Assembly: GCA_900541855.1 (NCBI GenBank) | Contig: UQLD01000019.1 | Coordinates: 1-47,804 of the forward strand | DNA: 47,804 nucleotides | Direction of reading: 5' to 3' | DNA from: an uncultured Collinsella sp. | GTDB lineage: Bacteria > Actinomycetota > Coriobacteriia > Coriobacteriales > Coriobacteriaceae | Shown: piece by piece, positions 25,065 to 31,796 of the stretch | Numbering within the stretch: the stretch's first letter is position 1 | Layout: every line of letters starts with the position of its first letter | Notes under the pieces: model-generated | Seen by the model: the letters and a program-made list of their open reading frames with translations, nothing else | What the model was told of the DNA's origin: nothing | Database searches by the model: none | Position numbers and translations under genes: made by a program

Positions 25065-25946
25065 CTATCGCTTATCGGTGATGACGGCGGCGAGCTCGGG
25101 GCTGAGGGTCTTGACGCCGCAGAGCATGTCGATGGAGACGGTGTCGGTCTTGGTCTTCTGGTCGTAGCCCTGCACGACGCGCAGGCCGAAGCCGTCGTAG
25201 GAGGTGGAGAACGCCTTGGGAGCGCCAAGCGGCATCTCGAGCTGACGGGTCACAAGCGCGAAGGCGTTCTTGTGGAAAGCGATGGACGGCGTGTAGTTGG
25301 CCGTCTCCGCCGTGGTCTTCTGCACATTCTGGTCGCAGTAGAAGTCGAGGCCGTACTTGCGGCCAAGCGATGCCTCCTTGAGGGCGGTGCCGTTGTCGCC
25401 GACGGCAGAGGCGTTGGTGAACGCCTCGGTGTTGAGCAGGTCGGCCTCGGCCTGGGAGCCGTAGACGAAGCGGCGCTCCGTGGAGGGCGCCTTGGCGTCC
25501 ACGAGGAACTTGCGGGCGGCGATGATGTCCGCCACGGCGATAGCGCCCTTGGTGTGGTCGACGCGGTTCGTGACGTCCTTCTCGAGCGCGAGCAGGTAGC
25601 CGTCGATCTTGTCGGCGAAGGCCTGCATGGCCGGGACGAGGAACTGCGCGGAGAAGTCGACGATGCCCATCGTCAGCTCCTTGGACGTGACGGCGAACGT
25701 CACGTCGAGCAGCTTGTCCATCTTGACGGGAACCTTGCCCTCCGTGGCGTCCTGCACCTCGACCTCGGTGGTGAACTCCTTGGCCTCGAAGGTGGCGGGC
25801 TTGCGGACGGTGATGGTGTCGCCCACGCCTGCGACGAACTCGGAGGAGTAGTCGCGGTGGACGAGGTTGGCCATGACGGCGTTGGTGCGCAGAACGTCCA
25901 GCGCCTCGTTGGCGATGATGTTGGGTGTAAGGATGGTGTTCGACAT
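25065..25946 (-). CDS. Major capsid protein (P22 coat-like)
   Basis: A 293-residue protein starting MSNTILTPNIIANEALDVL, the usual opening of P22 gp5-type coat proteins of Gram-positive phages. Other typical segments are DYSSEFVAGVGDTITVRKPA, EVEVQDATEGKVPVKMDK and SFDFYCDQNV-like text in the second half (LDFYCDQNVQ). It would form the icosahedral shell in the HK97 fold. A scaffold gene lies directly upstream, in line with this capsid type. The expression level is presumably high; the ribosome site is AAGGGGTAT. Confidence 0.9.
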   Translation of the reverse strand: MSNTILTPNIIANEALDVLRTNAVMANLVHRDYSSEFVAGVGDTITVRKPATFEAKEFTTEVEVQDATEGKVPVKMDKLLDVTFAVTSKELTMGIVDFSAQFLVPAMQAFADKIDGYLLALEKDVTNRVDHTKGAIAVADIIAARKFLVDAKAPSTERRFVYGSQAEADLLNTEAFTNASAVGDNGTALKEASLGRKYGLDFYCDQNVQKTTAETANYTPSIAFHKNAFALVTRQLEMPLGAPKAFSTSYDGFGLRVVQGYDQKTKTDTVSIDMLCGVKTLSPELAAVITDKR

Positions 25947-25955
25947 AGATACCCC

Positions 25956-26519
25956 TTAGCCTCTCTGCTCCGCCTTGTACTTCATGTACTCGGCGGTGCT
26001 CATTTCGTTGATGTCCTTGCCGCCCTCGCCCTTGGGGGCGTGGGCCACGTCGGCACCCTTGACGGTCGTGGTTGCGATGAAGTCGGCCCAGTCGGCCTTG
26101 ATGCCCTCGGTCAGCTTGTCCGCGTCCTCGATAGCGCCGTCCTTGACGGTCACGCCCTCGAGGTCGGAGACCTTGAGAACAGTGTCGATGCGCTTGGGGT
26201 CGACGCCCGCCGACTCGAGCAGCTGTCGGTACAGGCCGCGCTTCTCGGCTGCTGCCTTTTCCCCAGCGACCTCGGCCTTGTAGTCGTCGAGTTCCTTGCA
26301 CTTGGCCTTGTACTTTTCCTCGTACTCGCCCGCGCCTTCGCCCTTGGCCTTGAGCGCGTCCAGCTCCTTCTTGTAGCCGTCCGCCTTGCCAGCGGCCTCC
26401 TTGAACTCGTCGCGCTGTGCCTTGAGCGCGTTCACGCTCTCGGCGTGCTCGTCGATGATCTGGTCGATCTTCTCGTCCTCGATGCCCATTGCCTTGAGCA
26501 TCTTTCGCGTGAGTGCCAA
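25956..26519 (-). CDS. Capsid scaffolding protein
   Basis: A 187-residue, strongly helical, charged protein. TTG at 26519 is taken as start because it yields MALTRKMLKAMGIEDEKID, a common start of this family, with GGGAG before it. Residues about 20-95 form a coiled coil rich in Lys/Glu/Ala; the C-terminal 30 residues (DINEMSTAEYMKYKAEQ) would contact the coat. It is adjacent to and upstream of the capsid gene, as usual. The frame continues upstream without a plausible start. Confidence 0.85.
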   Translation of the reverse strand: MALTRKMLKAMGIEDEKIDQIIDEHAESVNALKAQRDEFKEAAGKADGYKKELDALKAKGEGAGEYEEKYKAKCKELDDYKAEVAGEKAAAEKRGLYRQLLESAGVDPKRIDTVLKVSDLEGVTVKDGAIEDADKLTEGIKADWADFIATTTVKGADVAHAPKGEGGKDINEMSTAEYMKYKAEQRG

Positions 26520-26628
26520 CAGAATCTCCCTTGCTTCGGAATGGGCGGGTTCCCACCTATTGCCTCGGCGGGGCCCGCGCCGCAATACCTCGCGGCAAGG
26601 GTGAGTATCCAAACGGAGTAACGCGGCC

Positions 26629-27051
26629 CTACCCGCCGCCCCTCAGGTGCTTCTCGAGAATCGCCCGGTACGTGTCCCCGTGGCCCGTCGCCGCCTTGCG
26701 CAGGAAGTGCTTGCCCTTCATGCGGGAGGTCCCCTCCTCGACGTACGGCGCGTACTCGACGTTGGTGCCGATGAAGCAGTCGTAGCCTTTGAGGAGGTGC
26801 GTGACGGAGTTGCGCAACCTGCCCGTGTCGACCGGGCACGTCGCCTTGGCGTAGCCCTCCGCGACAAGGCCTATCTCCTCCAGGCCCGTTTTATAGGCGC
26901 GCAGGAGGGCCTTCTCGACCTGCTCGATGTTGTTCTGCCGTATCTCGATGCACTCGGCGGTATCCAGCTTCGCGGCGTTTACGATCTCCTCGGTGATGAG
27001 GGTGCCGTGCCGGCCGTGGTCGCCGACGCCGCCGACGAGCCCGTAAGCCAT
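26629..27051 (-). CDS. HK97 gp10-like minor structural protein
   Basis: A 140-residue protein. The motif CPVDTGRLRNSVTH, followed by YAPYVEEGTSR and HFLRKAA, is the signature of the HK97-gp10/minor capsid family (usually a tail-completion or neck protein). Here it lies before the scaffold gene instead of between the stopper and tail terminator. The start overlaps the previous stop as TGATG. Confidence 0.75.
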   Translation of the reverse strand: MAYGLVGGVGDHGRHGTLITEEIVNAAKLDTAECIEIRQNNIEQVEKALLRAYKTGLEEIGLVAEGYAKATCPVDTGRLRNSVTHLLKGYDCFIGTNVEYAPYVEEGTSRMKGKHFLRKAATGHGDTYRAILEKHLRGGG

Positions 27052-27272
27052 CAGTCGAGCACCTCGCAGCCGTAGCCAACGCGACCGTCGACGTCCGCCT
27101 CGATGGCCTCGATGGCCTGCATCGGAACGCCATCGCACCCGAGCGTGCATCCGTCGTCGGGCTCGACCTCGTCGCCACGCTGCGTGCAGATGTAGGTATC
27201 CGGGAACGTGAAGCCGAAACCCAGCTTTACGGCGCAGTCGCCGCAGTTCGCACAAGTGAATAGCTCTTTCAT
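27051..27272 (-). CDS. Small Cys-rich hypothetical protein
   Basis: A 73-residue protein with an N-terminal CANCGDC motif and more cysteines later (YICTQRG, CTLGCDG, YGCEVLD), so it may bind zinc. GGGGCAGG lies before the ATG. It is translationally coupled (TGATG) to the gp10-like gene. No family is recognised. Confidence 0.6.
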   Translation of the reverse strand: MKELFTCANCGDCAVKLGFGFTFPDTYICTQRGDEVEPDDGCTLGCDGVPMQAIEAIEADVDGRVGYGCEVLD

Positions 27273-27323
27273 GCCTGCCCCAATCTCTCTGCGGGCAGTG
27301 TCACGGCACGGTCACGCGGCATG

Positions 27324-27348
27324 AAAAAAGCCCCGCCGTGGCGGGGCT
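27324..27348 (-). terminator. Rho-independent terminator inside head module
   Basis: agccccgcc (27329-27337) pairs with ggcggggct (27340-27348); on the minus strand TTTTTT follows. It lies after the 88-residue gene and before the Cys-rich gene, so the head operon is divided here. Confidence 0.85.
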
Positions 27349-27357
27349 GGCTGTGGT

Positions 27358-27624
27358 CTATTTGACTTTTATCTCGTTGGCCTTGTCCATCTCAAGCTCG
27401 ATAGCAGATGGACTCTCGCCTCTGAGGAAAAATGGAATCGGGAAGAAGTCAATCCTCCCCGTTTCCTTGTCGATGGCATACGGAGTGTCGCCCGGGGCCA
27501 TCTTTCCATCGAAACCGAAACCGACGAACCAATGGTATTTGCCCTCGTATGCGCACACCGGGCCGTATCCGTCTGCGGCCTCCTCTTCCAGAATCGGCTT
27601 TATGGCCTCTTCCAATGTGAGCAT
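27358..27624 (-). CDS. Hypothetical protein, possibly immunity or accessory protein
   Basis: An 88-residue protein, MLTLEEAIKPILEEEAADGYG, then a beta-rich part (YHWFVGFGFDGK, TGRIDFFPIPFFL). AGAGG precedes the ATG, and a strong terminator follows. The start EEA..ILEE and the pattern of small aromatic strands recall small immunity-like proteins (for example the Imm/YrhB style), but no family is certain. Lower G+C than the neighbours and its own terminator suggest a recently acquired accessory gene (moron). Confidence 0.5.
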   Translation of the reverse strand: MLTLEEAIKPILEEEAADGYGPVCAYEGKYHWFVGFGFDGKMAPGDTPYAIDKETGRIDFFPIPFFLRGESPSAIELEMDKANEIKVK

Positions 27625-27677
27625 GTCAACCTCTTGTCGTCAGGCACTCGTCGATCTTGATGATACGCCGTTATACG

Positions 27678-27857
27678 CTAGAGACAGATTTCGGGGTCCT
27701 GCCTCTCGAATTTTGGAACGCCAGAGTCGAGCGACTCCTTGAGGGCTGCATAGACCTCATCGACATTGCCGTACCATATCGGCTCATAGCCGAAACGCTC
27801 CTCGAAGTTGGCCGCGAGCTTGTCGACCTGCTCCCATGTATGCAATTCGGCAACCAT
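27678..27857 (-). CDS. Small hypothetical protein
   Basis: A 59-residue acidic protein, MVAELHTWEQVDKLAANFEER and later VDEVYAALKESLDSG. The ATG overlaps the stop of the minor head gene as TGATG, with GGAGGGAC before it. No family is recognised. It may be part of the same accessory cluster as the 88-residue gene that follows. Confidence 0.55.
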   Translation of the reverse strand: MVAELHTWEQVDKLAANFEERFGYEPIWYGNVDEVYAALKESLDSGVPKFERQDPEICL

Positions 27858-29851
27858 CACAGTCCCTCCTTCATCATCTCGTCAAATATTTTACTCGATT
27901 CCGGTAGGTATTTGCGCAGGACGGCGAGAGATTCCGGGTTCGCGGTGCTTGCGCTGAAGAACTCGGCGAAGCCCTCTTGCGCAAGCCTTGCCAGCTGGTA
28001 GTCCTCGGACGCTCCCTTTGGCCGCCAATAACTCTTGCTGTGGCCCCATCCATCGTTGCACTTGTTCAACGTTGCCCCGCCGAAAAGGTCGGAAAGGTCG
28101 GCCTTTTCGGCATTGCTCATCTCCCCTATCTCGGAGGCGACGGAACTATATGTGACAGCCTTCGTGTGCTTGAGGCCCGAGAGCGCCTCGGCCACCTTGT
28201 CAGGATGTCTCCTTAGGTAGTCAGCATGCCATTCCATGAGGTAGCCATTCGACTCGAGCCATCCGATGTCCTTTGACTTGACTGCCCGTTTGAGCCCTTC
28301 GCGCATCTCCTTGTGCCTTGCGTCAATGTAGGCTTCGACCTCGCTCTTTATGGTCTTGGCGAACACGCCGCCGCCGTACGTCCTCGAGATGTCCGCGTGC
28401 AGGCCATCAATCATATGCCCGAACTCGTGGAACCAGGTCGTTCCTTGGGGTCTCAATCCATCTTTCGAAAACACTATTTCAAGGTTGAGCCTCACGCCAC
28501 CGTCCGTTGGGCTGTAGTGGGCGGTTCCACCCCATCCGCCGTTCAGCAAAACGAAATCCCGCTCATGCTTCAGGTAAACGCTACGGGCGGCCTTGTCCGA
28601 ACGCTTGAGAATGCCTTTCACCGCATCCCTTTGATCCCCATTGAGGCACGAGTAGACGGAAGCAGACATATCGGGCTTGCCCGCGATGCGCCGAATTCGG
28701 GCCAGCGCCGCGTCCAACACCTTCTGCTGGTCGCCGGCGCTCATCTTGCGGAACGAGCCGGACGGTATGCCGTACTCCTTGAGCTGCTCGGTGAGCCTCT
28801 TCCTCGCCTCGGTCACGGACACGCCGGCAGTATCGAGCTTGCGGGCCGTGCCGGGCATCTCCATGAACTCTGAGATGGTGCGGTTCGCTGGCTTCGCGCC
28901 GGTGACGGCGGGCTTGCCCGCCTTCCATTCCTCGTAGGTCATGCCCTCGGGCAGGCGGCTGAAACGCTCGCCGTCGAGCACGTCGAGTCCGTCACAGCAC
29001 GCCACCAGCGTGCAGCGGCAGTTCGCCGTCTCGGCATACGGTGCCTCGGGGTCGCCCGGGTAGCGGCACCCGTTGCTGAACTTCTCCCCAACTTCGACCT
29101 TCTCGCCGTCGAGCTGCCTGTGGCTCGAGCGCGTACGCAGGTCGAGCGTCGCCATCCATTCCTGCTGCACCTTGATGCCGAGCCCTTTGGCCCTCTTGTA
29201 GCTGTCGACGCGCCCGGCGTTCTCCGCCGCCGTCGTCGAGGTGCGCGCCAGGCGCACCGCCGCCGCGCGGTTCGCCCCCGTCACGCCCTGCATGCGCTTG
29301 GCTATCTTTGGTATCGACTCGCCGAGCAGCACGCCCTGCGTGATCTGGTTGGCGATGAGCCGGCGGTTCCACGCCACGTCCTTGGCGACGTTGACGGACG
29401 GCTTGGGCAGGTAGCTGTCGTGGTCGGTGAGCAGCCTCTGCACGGTCGACGCGTCCTGCAGTGCGTAGGCTGTGTCCCAGCCAACGGCGCTCTCGACCTG
29501 CCACGTGCCGTAGTTGTAGTTCTCGGCGTAGACCTCGGGCAGCCTGCCCTCGATGGCCGCTGCCGCGACAACGTTCGCGTGCGTCATGGCCTCGGCGCAC
29601 TGCTTGAGGACGATTCGATAGCGCCTGCCAGCCGCTATCTTCCCGCTTCGCCAAGACCTGTATTGAGCCTTGGTGATCTCGCCGGCCTCGAGACGCTCGC
29701 GCATCCTCTCGTCGTCGGCCTCGAACTGCGCCAGATAGCGCTTGAGGTCGGCGTAGGCCGTCTTGCTCGCCTCGCCGTACACTCCCGCCACCTCGCGCTC
29801 GAACGCCCGAATCTCGGCGTCTGAGAACTCGTGAGCGCTATCCTTCGCCAT
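27857..29851 (-). CDS. Minor head (SPP1 gp7-like) protein fused to a zincin-like domain
   Basis: A 664-residue protein starting MAKDSAHEF (ATG at 29851 with GGAGG 6 bases upstream). Residues about 190-285 contain the phage head morphogenesis domain of SPP1 gp7: ARTSTTAAENAGRVDSYK, WMATLDLRTRSSHRQLDG and YAETANCRC. In the C-terminal half TWFHEFGHMIDG gives a zinc-protease HExxH at 475-479, and EGFAEFF near 626-632 could supply the third glutamate ligand. This tail domain is absent from SPP1 gp7. The gene lies where portal-associated minor head proteins are expected, but with the receptor-binding block between it and the portal. The fused domain may be a protease delivered with the DNA or a toxin-like domain. 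Confidence 0.8.
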   Translation of the reverse strand: MAKDSAHEFSDAEIRAFEREVAGVYGEASKTAYADLKRYLAQFEADDERMRERLEAGEITKAQYRSWRSGKIAAGRRYRIVLKQCAEAMTHANVVAAAAIEGRLPEVYAENYNYGTWQVESAVGWDTAYALQDASTVQRLLTDHDSYLPKPSVNVAKDVAWNRRLIANQITQGVLLGESIPKIAKRMQGVTGANRAAAVRLARTSTTAAENAGRVDSYKRAKGLGIKVQQEWMATLDLRTRSSHRQLDGEKVEVGEKFSNGCRYPGDPEAPYAETANCRCTLVACCDGLDVLDGERFSRLPEGMTYEEWKAGKPAVTGAKPANRTISEFMEMPGTARKLDTAGVSVTEARKRLTEQLKEYGIPSGSFRKMSAGDQQKVLDAALARIRRIAGKPDMSASVYSCLNGDQRDAVKGILKRSDKAARSVYLKHERDFVLLNGGWGGTAHYSPTDGGVRLNLEIVFSKDGLRPQGTTWFHEFGHMIDGLHADISRTYGGGVFAKTIKSEVEAYIDARHKEMREGLKRAVKSKDIGWLESNGYLMEWHADYLRRHPDKVAEALSGLKHTKAVTYSSVASEIGEMSNAEKADLSDLFGGATLNKCNDGWGHSKSYWRPKGASEDYQLARLAQEGFAEFFSASTANPESLAVLRKYLPESSKIFDEMMKEGL

Positions 29852-29896
29852 GCGCCGCCTCCAATCGTCGGCACGCATGGTCGCCCGCGCATAACG

Positions 29897-29927
29897 GAAA
29901 AGGGCCCCGACCGAAGCCGGGGCCCTT
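29897..29927 (-). terminator. Terminator after the DGR/receptor-binding block
   Basis: Bases 29900-29909 pair perfectly with 29918-29927 (10 bp, 8-base loop); TTTTCC follows on the minus strand. It closes the portal-to-XkdX-like segment and separates it from the minor head gene. Confidence 0.8.
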
Positions 29928-29929
29928 CC

Positions 29930-30040
29930 CTACTCGCCGTCTGCCTCTAGCATCTGGCGTACCTCGTCGCGCCAGCGCTCGGGAACGCTCTCGAGCGTGC
30001 GCTTGCCGCTTTTCACGGCGCGGTAGTAGATCTTCGCCAA
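29930..30040 (-). CDS. XkdX-like short tail-fibre companion protein
   Basis: A 36-residue ORF with TTG start, preceded by GGAGGTG at ideal spacing. The sequence MAKIYYRAVKSGKRTLESVP then ERWRDEVRQML matches the style of the XkdX family, tiny proteins that follow tail-fibre genes in PBSX and many Gram-positive phages; their function is unknown. It starts two bases after the stop codon of the 113-residue gene and ends just before a terminator. Confidence 0.75.
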   Translation of the reverse strand: MAKIYYRAVKSGKRTLESVPERWRDEVRQMLEADGE

Positions 30041-30041
30041 G

Positions 30042-30383
30042 CTACTCACCTCCAACGATGTCGCCGAGTTCGAGAAGGGCCGCCTGCGAGTCGGCGACCT
30101 GCTGCTGGAGCGATGCGATCTGCTCCTCCATGCTCATGCCGTCCGCCTCGTGAGCCGCCCAGACGGTGTCAAAGTCAGCCTTTGCGCCCTCGACCGTCAG
30201 CTCGCCAGTCGGGTCGGTGAAGTGCAGCTCCTCGTAGGTGAACACCTTCACCTTGACGGAACCGCCCTCGCCGCCCTGCTCCTCGCGCACGCCCTCGGCG
30301 ATGCCGCGGCGCAGCCAGACATCGGTCCCCGCGATCTCGACCGTCTCGGGCCTCTCGCCTGTTCGCTCAGACTTCACAACCAT
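30042..30383 (-). CDS. XkdW-position tail-fibre companion protein
   Basis: A 113-residue acidic protein with AGGAGGTAA before the ATG. Its C-terminal third (SMEEQIASLQQQVADSQAAL) is a coiled coil. By position (after the fibre-like target gene and RT, before the XkdX-like gene) it corresponds to XkdW-type proteins. It does not resemble the DGR accessory protein Avd, which is a basic four-helix bundle. Confidence 0.6.
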   Translation of the reverse strand: MVVKSERTGERPETVEIAGTDVWLRRGIAEGVREEQGGEGGSVKVKVFTYEELHFTDPTGELTVEGAKADFDTVWAAHEADGMSMEEQIASLQQQVADSQAALLELGDIVGGE

Positions 30384-30393
30384 AAATTACCTC

Positions 30394-31425
30394 CTAACCC
30401 ACGGCCCTCGCCGCGTTGAATATGCACCGCTTAGCGTTCATCTGGTGCTCCATGACGGCCGTTTTCAGCCAGCCCCAGTAAGAGCACACGCGCCTCGCCA
30501 AGCGCTCGGTGCGCCTGCGCTTGTAGCGCGCGAACGCGCGTCGCAGTCGTTTCCAGAGCCTCTTTCGCAAGTCGACCCGGCGCCCGCGAGCGCACCAGAT
30601 GCGATAGCCCGCGAAGTCGATGGGCTCGGCGCCGTTGCGCCTCACCTTCCACGGCTTCAGCGACAATCCTAGCCGCCCCAAAACGCGCGCGGCGATGGCC
30701 GCGGCCTTCCCGAGCGAGCGCTTTGAGCTGCCGAGAAAATAGCCGTCGTCGGCGTACCACACCTGGCATCCCGCGAGCCTCACACGCTTGCCGCGCCGCT
30801 CCTTCGCCGCCTCCTCGACCGCGTGGTACGCGAACGAGATCACGAACGCCGCCAACCGAAGCGACAGGTAGCTGCCGAGGATAAGGACGCCGTTCATCGT
30901 CGACAGCAGCGAATGGAGCAGGTAGAGGACTTGGCTGTTCTTGACGTAGCGCGCCACCAGACCCTCCACCACCGCCGTCTGCATCGAGCCGTAGCAGTTG
31001 CGGATGTCGACGTGTACGTGGTAGGCGAAGCTGTGAACCTCACGCCTGAGCTTGCGCATCCCCAGCGCCGCGCCCTTGCCCTTGACGCCGCTCGACACCT
31101 GCCAGAAGCCGACCTTGGCGGCAAGGAGCGGCTCGAGTGCCCCAACGCACAGGTAGTTGCAGACCTGCCGCTTGATGCTCTCGACGCTTATCTCGCGCAG
31201 CTTGCCGTTGTTTGGGTCGTGCTTCAGGTAGGTTCGAATCGGCTCGAACGTAAGCGTCTCGGTCGAGAGCTCTAGCCAGATGCGGTCGACGAACGCCGTC
31301 TCGGTGCCGTATTCGTCGGCGACGCGCCAGCCGTTCTCCTTGCCGGAGTCGCTTTTCTTCCATCGGTGCAGGGCCTCGACGACGCTCTTGCGCGTGAACT
31401 CGATGCCCTTGCAGTAGGTTTTCAT
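30394..31425 (-). CDS. DGR-type reverse transcriptase
   Basis: A 343-residue group-II-like reverse transcriptase. Motif 3 HVHVDIRNCYGSM holds the first catalytic Asp (140). Motif 4 LGSYLSL (183-189) corresponds to the DGR-specific GxxxSQ, with Leu in place of Gln. Motif 5 VWYADD holds the catalytic pair (Asp226, Asp227), then LGLSLKPWK (252-260) and IDFAGYRI (269-276). There is no maturase or endonuclease domain, as is normal for DGRs. The C terminus is highly basic (about 280-315) and may bind the template RNA. It lies 157 bases downstream of the TR and is followed directly by the XkdW-position gene. The start has only a weak GAAAGAG site. Confidence 0.95.
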   Translation of the reverse strand: MKTYCKGIEFTRKSVVEALHRWKKSDSGKENGWRVADEYGTETAFVDRIWLELSTETLTFEPIRTYLKHDPNNGKLREISVESIKRQVCNYLCVGALEPLLAAKVGFWQVSSGVKGKGAALGMRKLRREVHSFAYHVHVDIRNCYGSMQTAVVEGLVARYVKNSQVLYLLHSLLSTMNGVLILGSYLSLRLAAFVISFAYHAVEEAAKERRGKRVRLAGCQVWYADDGYFLGSSKRSLGKAAAIAARVLGRLGLSLKPWKVRRNGAEPIDFAGYRIWCARGRRVDLRKRLWKRLRRAFARYKRRRTERLARRVCSYWGWLKTAVMEHQMNAKRCIFNAARAVG

Positions 31426-31582
31426 AGATCAAAGCTCTTTCTGTCTGTCATACGAGCGTTCGCCTTGCGGCTACCAGCCCGTGAGCCTTGCGGACAAATT
31501 TCACTCAAAGGAGTCAGGCCGAGCCGCGTCCCGTCAGAAAGCGGCGGGCGCGGTAGACACGGTGCGAGTAGAGATTTATAGA

Positions 31583-31695
31583 CAGATTGCCGGGAGACGA
31601 AGTTCCAAGTGGCCCTACCGGACCTGTTCCTCGAGTTCGCGTAACGAAGACCGGCATTCGAGCCGTTCCTCAGGTTGCCGAGGAACTGAACCAGA
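31583..31695 (-). repeat. DGR template repeat (TR)
   Basis: 113 bases; offset 213 to the VR. On the coding strand it carries 21 adenines, 18 of which are replaced in the VR. Read in the VR frame it would encode LVQFLGNLRNGSNAGLRYAN and then SRNRSGRATWNFVSRQS, rich in Asn codons of the AAY type, as usual for DGR templates. It is not part of any gene. Confidence 0.96.
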
Positions 31696-31736
31696 AACCA
31701 GCGCCGCCCTCACCGTGAATCCCTGTTTGGGGTTAG

Positions 31737-31796
31737 GAGGGGGCCAGCCCCCTCTCAGGGCTACGCCCTGATTCACCCCCGGCTACGGCCCGTAGC
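31737..31796. repeat. Three adjacent hairpins between TR and VR
   Basis: Perfect stems: 31737-31744 with 31747-31754 (8 bp, gagggggc); 31755-31761 with 31765-31771 (7 bp, tcagggc); and 31782-31787 with 31791-31796 (6 bp, gctacg). The last sits exactly at the 3' end of the VR, still in the coding region. In Bordetella phage BPP-1 a hairpin/cruciform just downstream of the VR promotes homing, so one or more of these probably serve here. Confidence 0.75.

Noticed and set aside
30394..31425. Retron or group II intron as explanation of the reverse transcriptase
   Set aside because: A retron would show an msr-msd and branching G but no adenine-specific repeat pair; a group II intron would show maturase domain and ribozyme. 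The TR/VR pair and target gene decide for a DGR.
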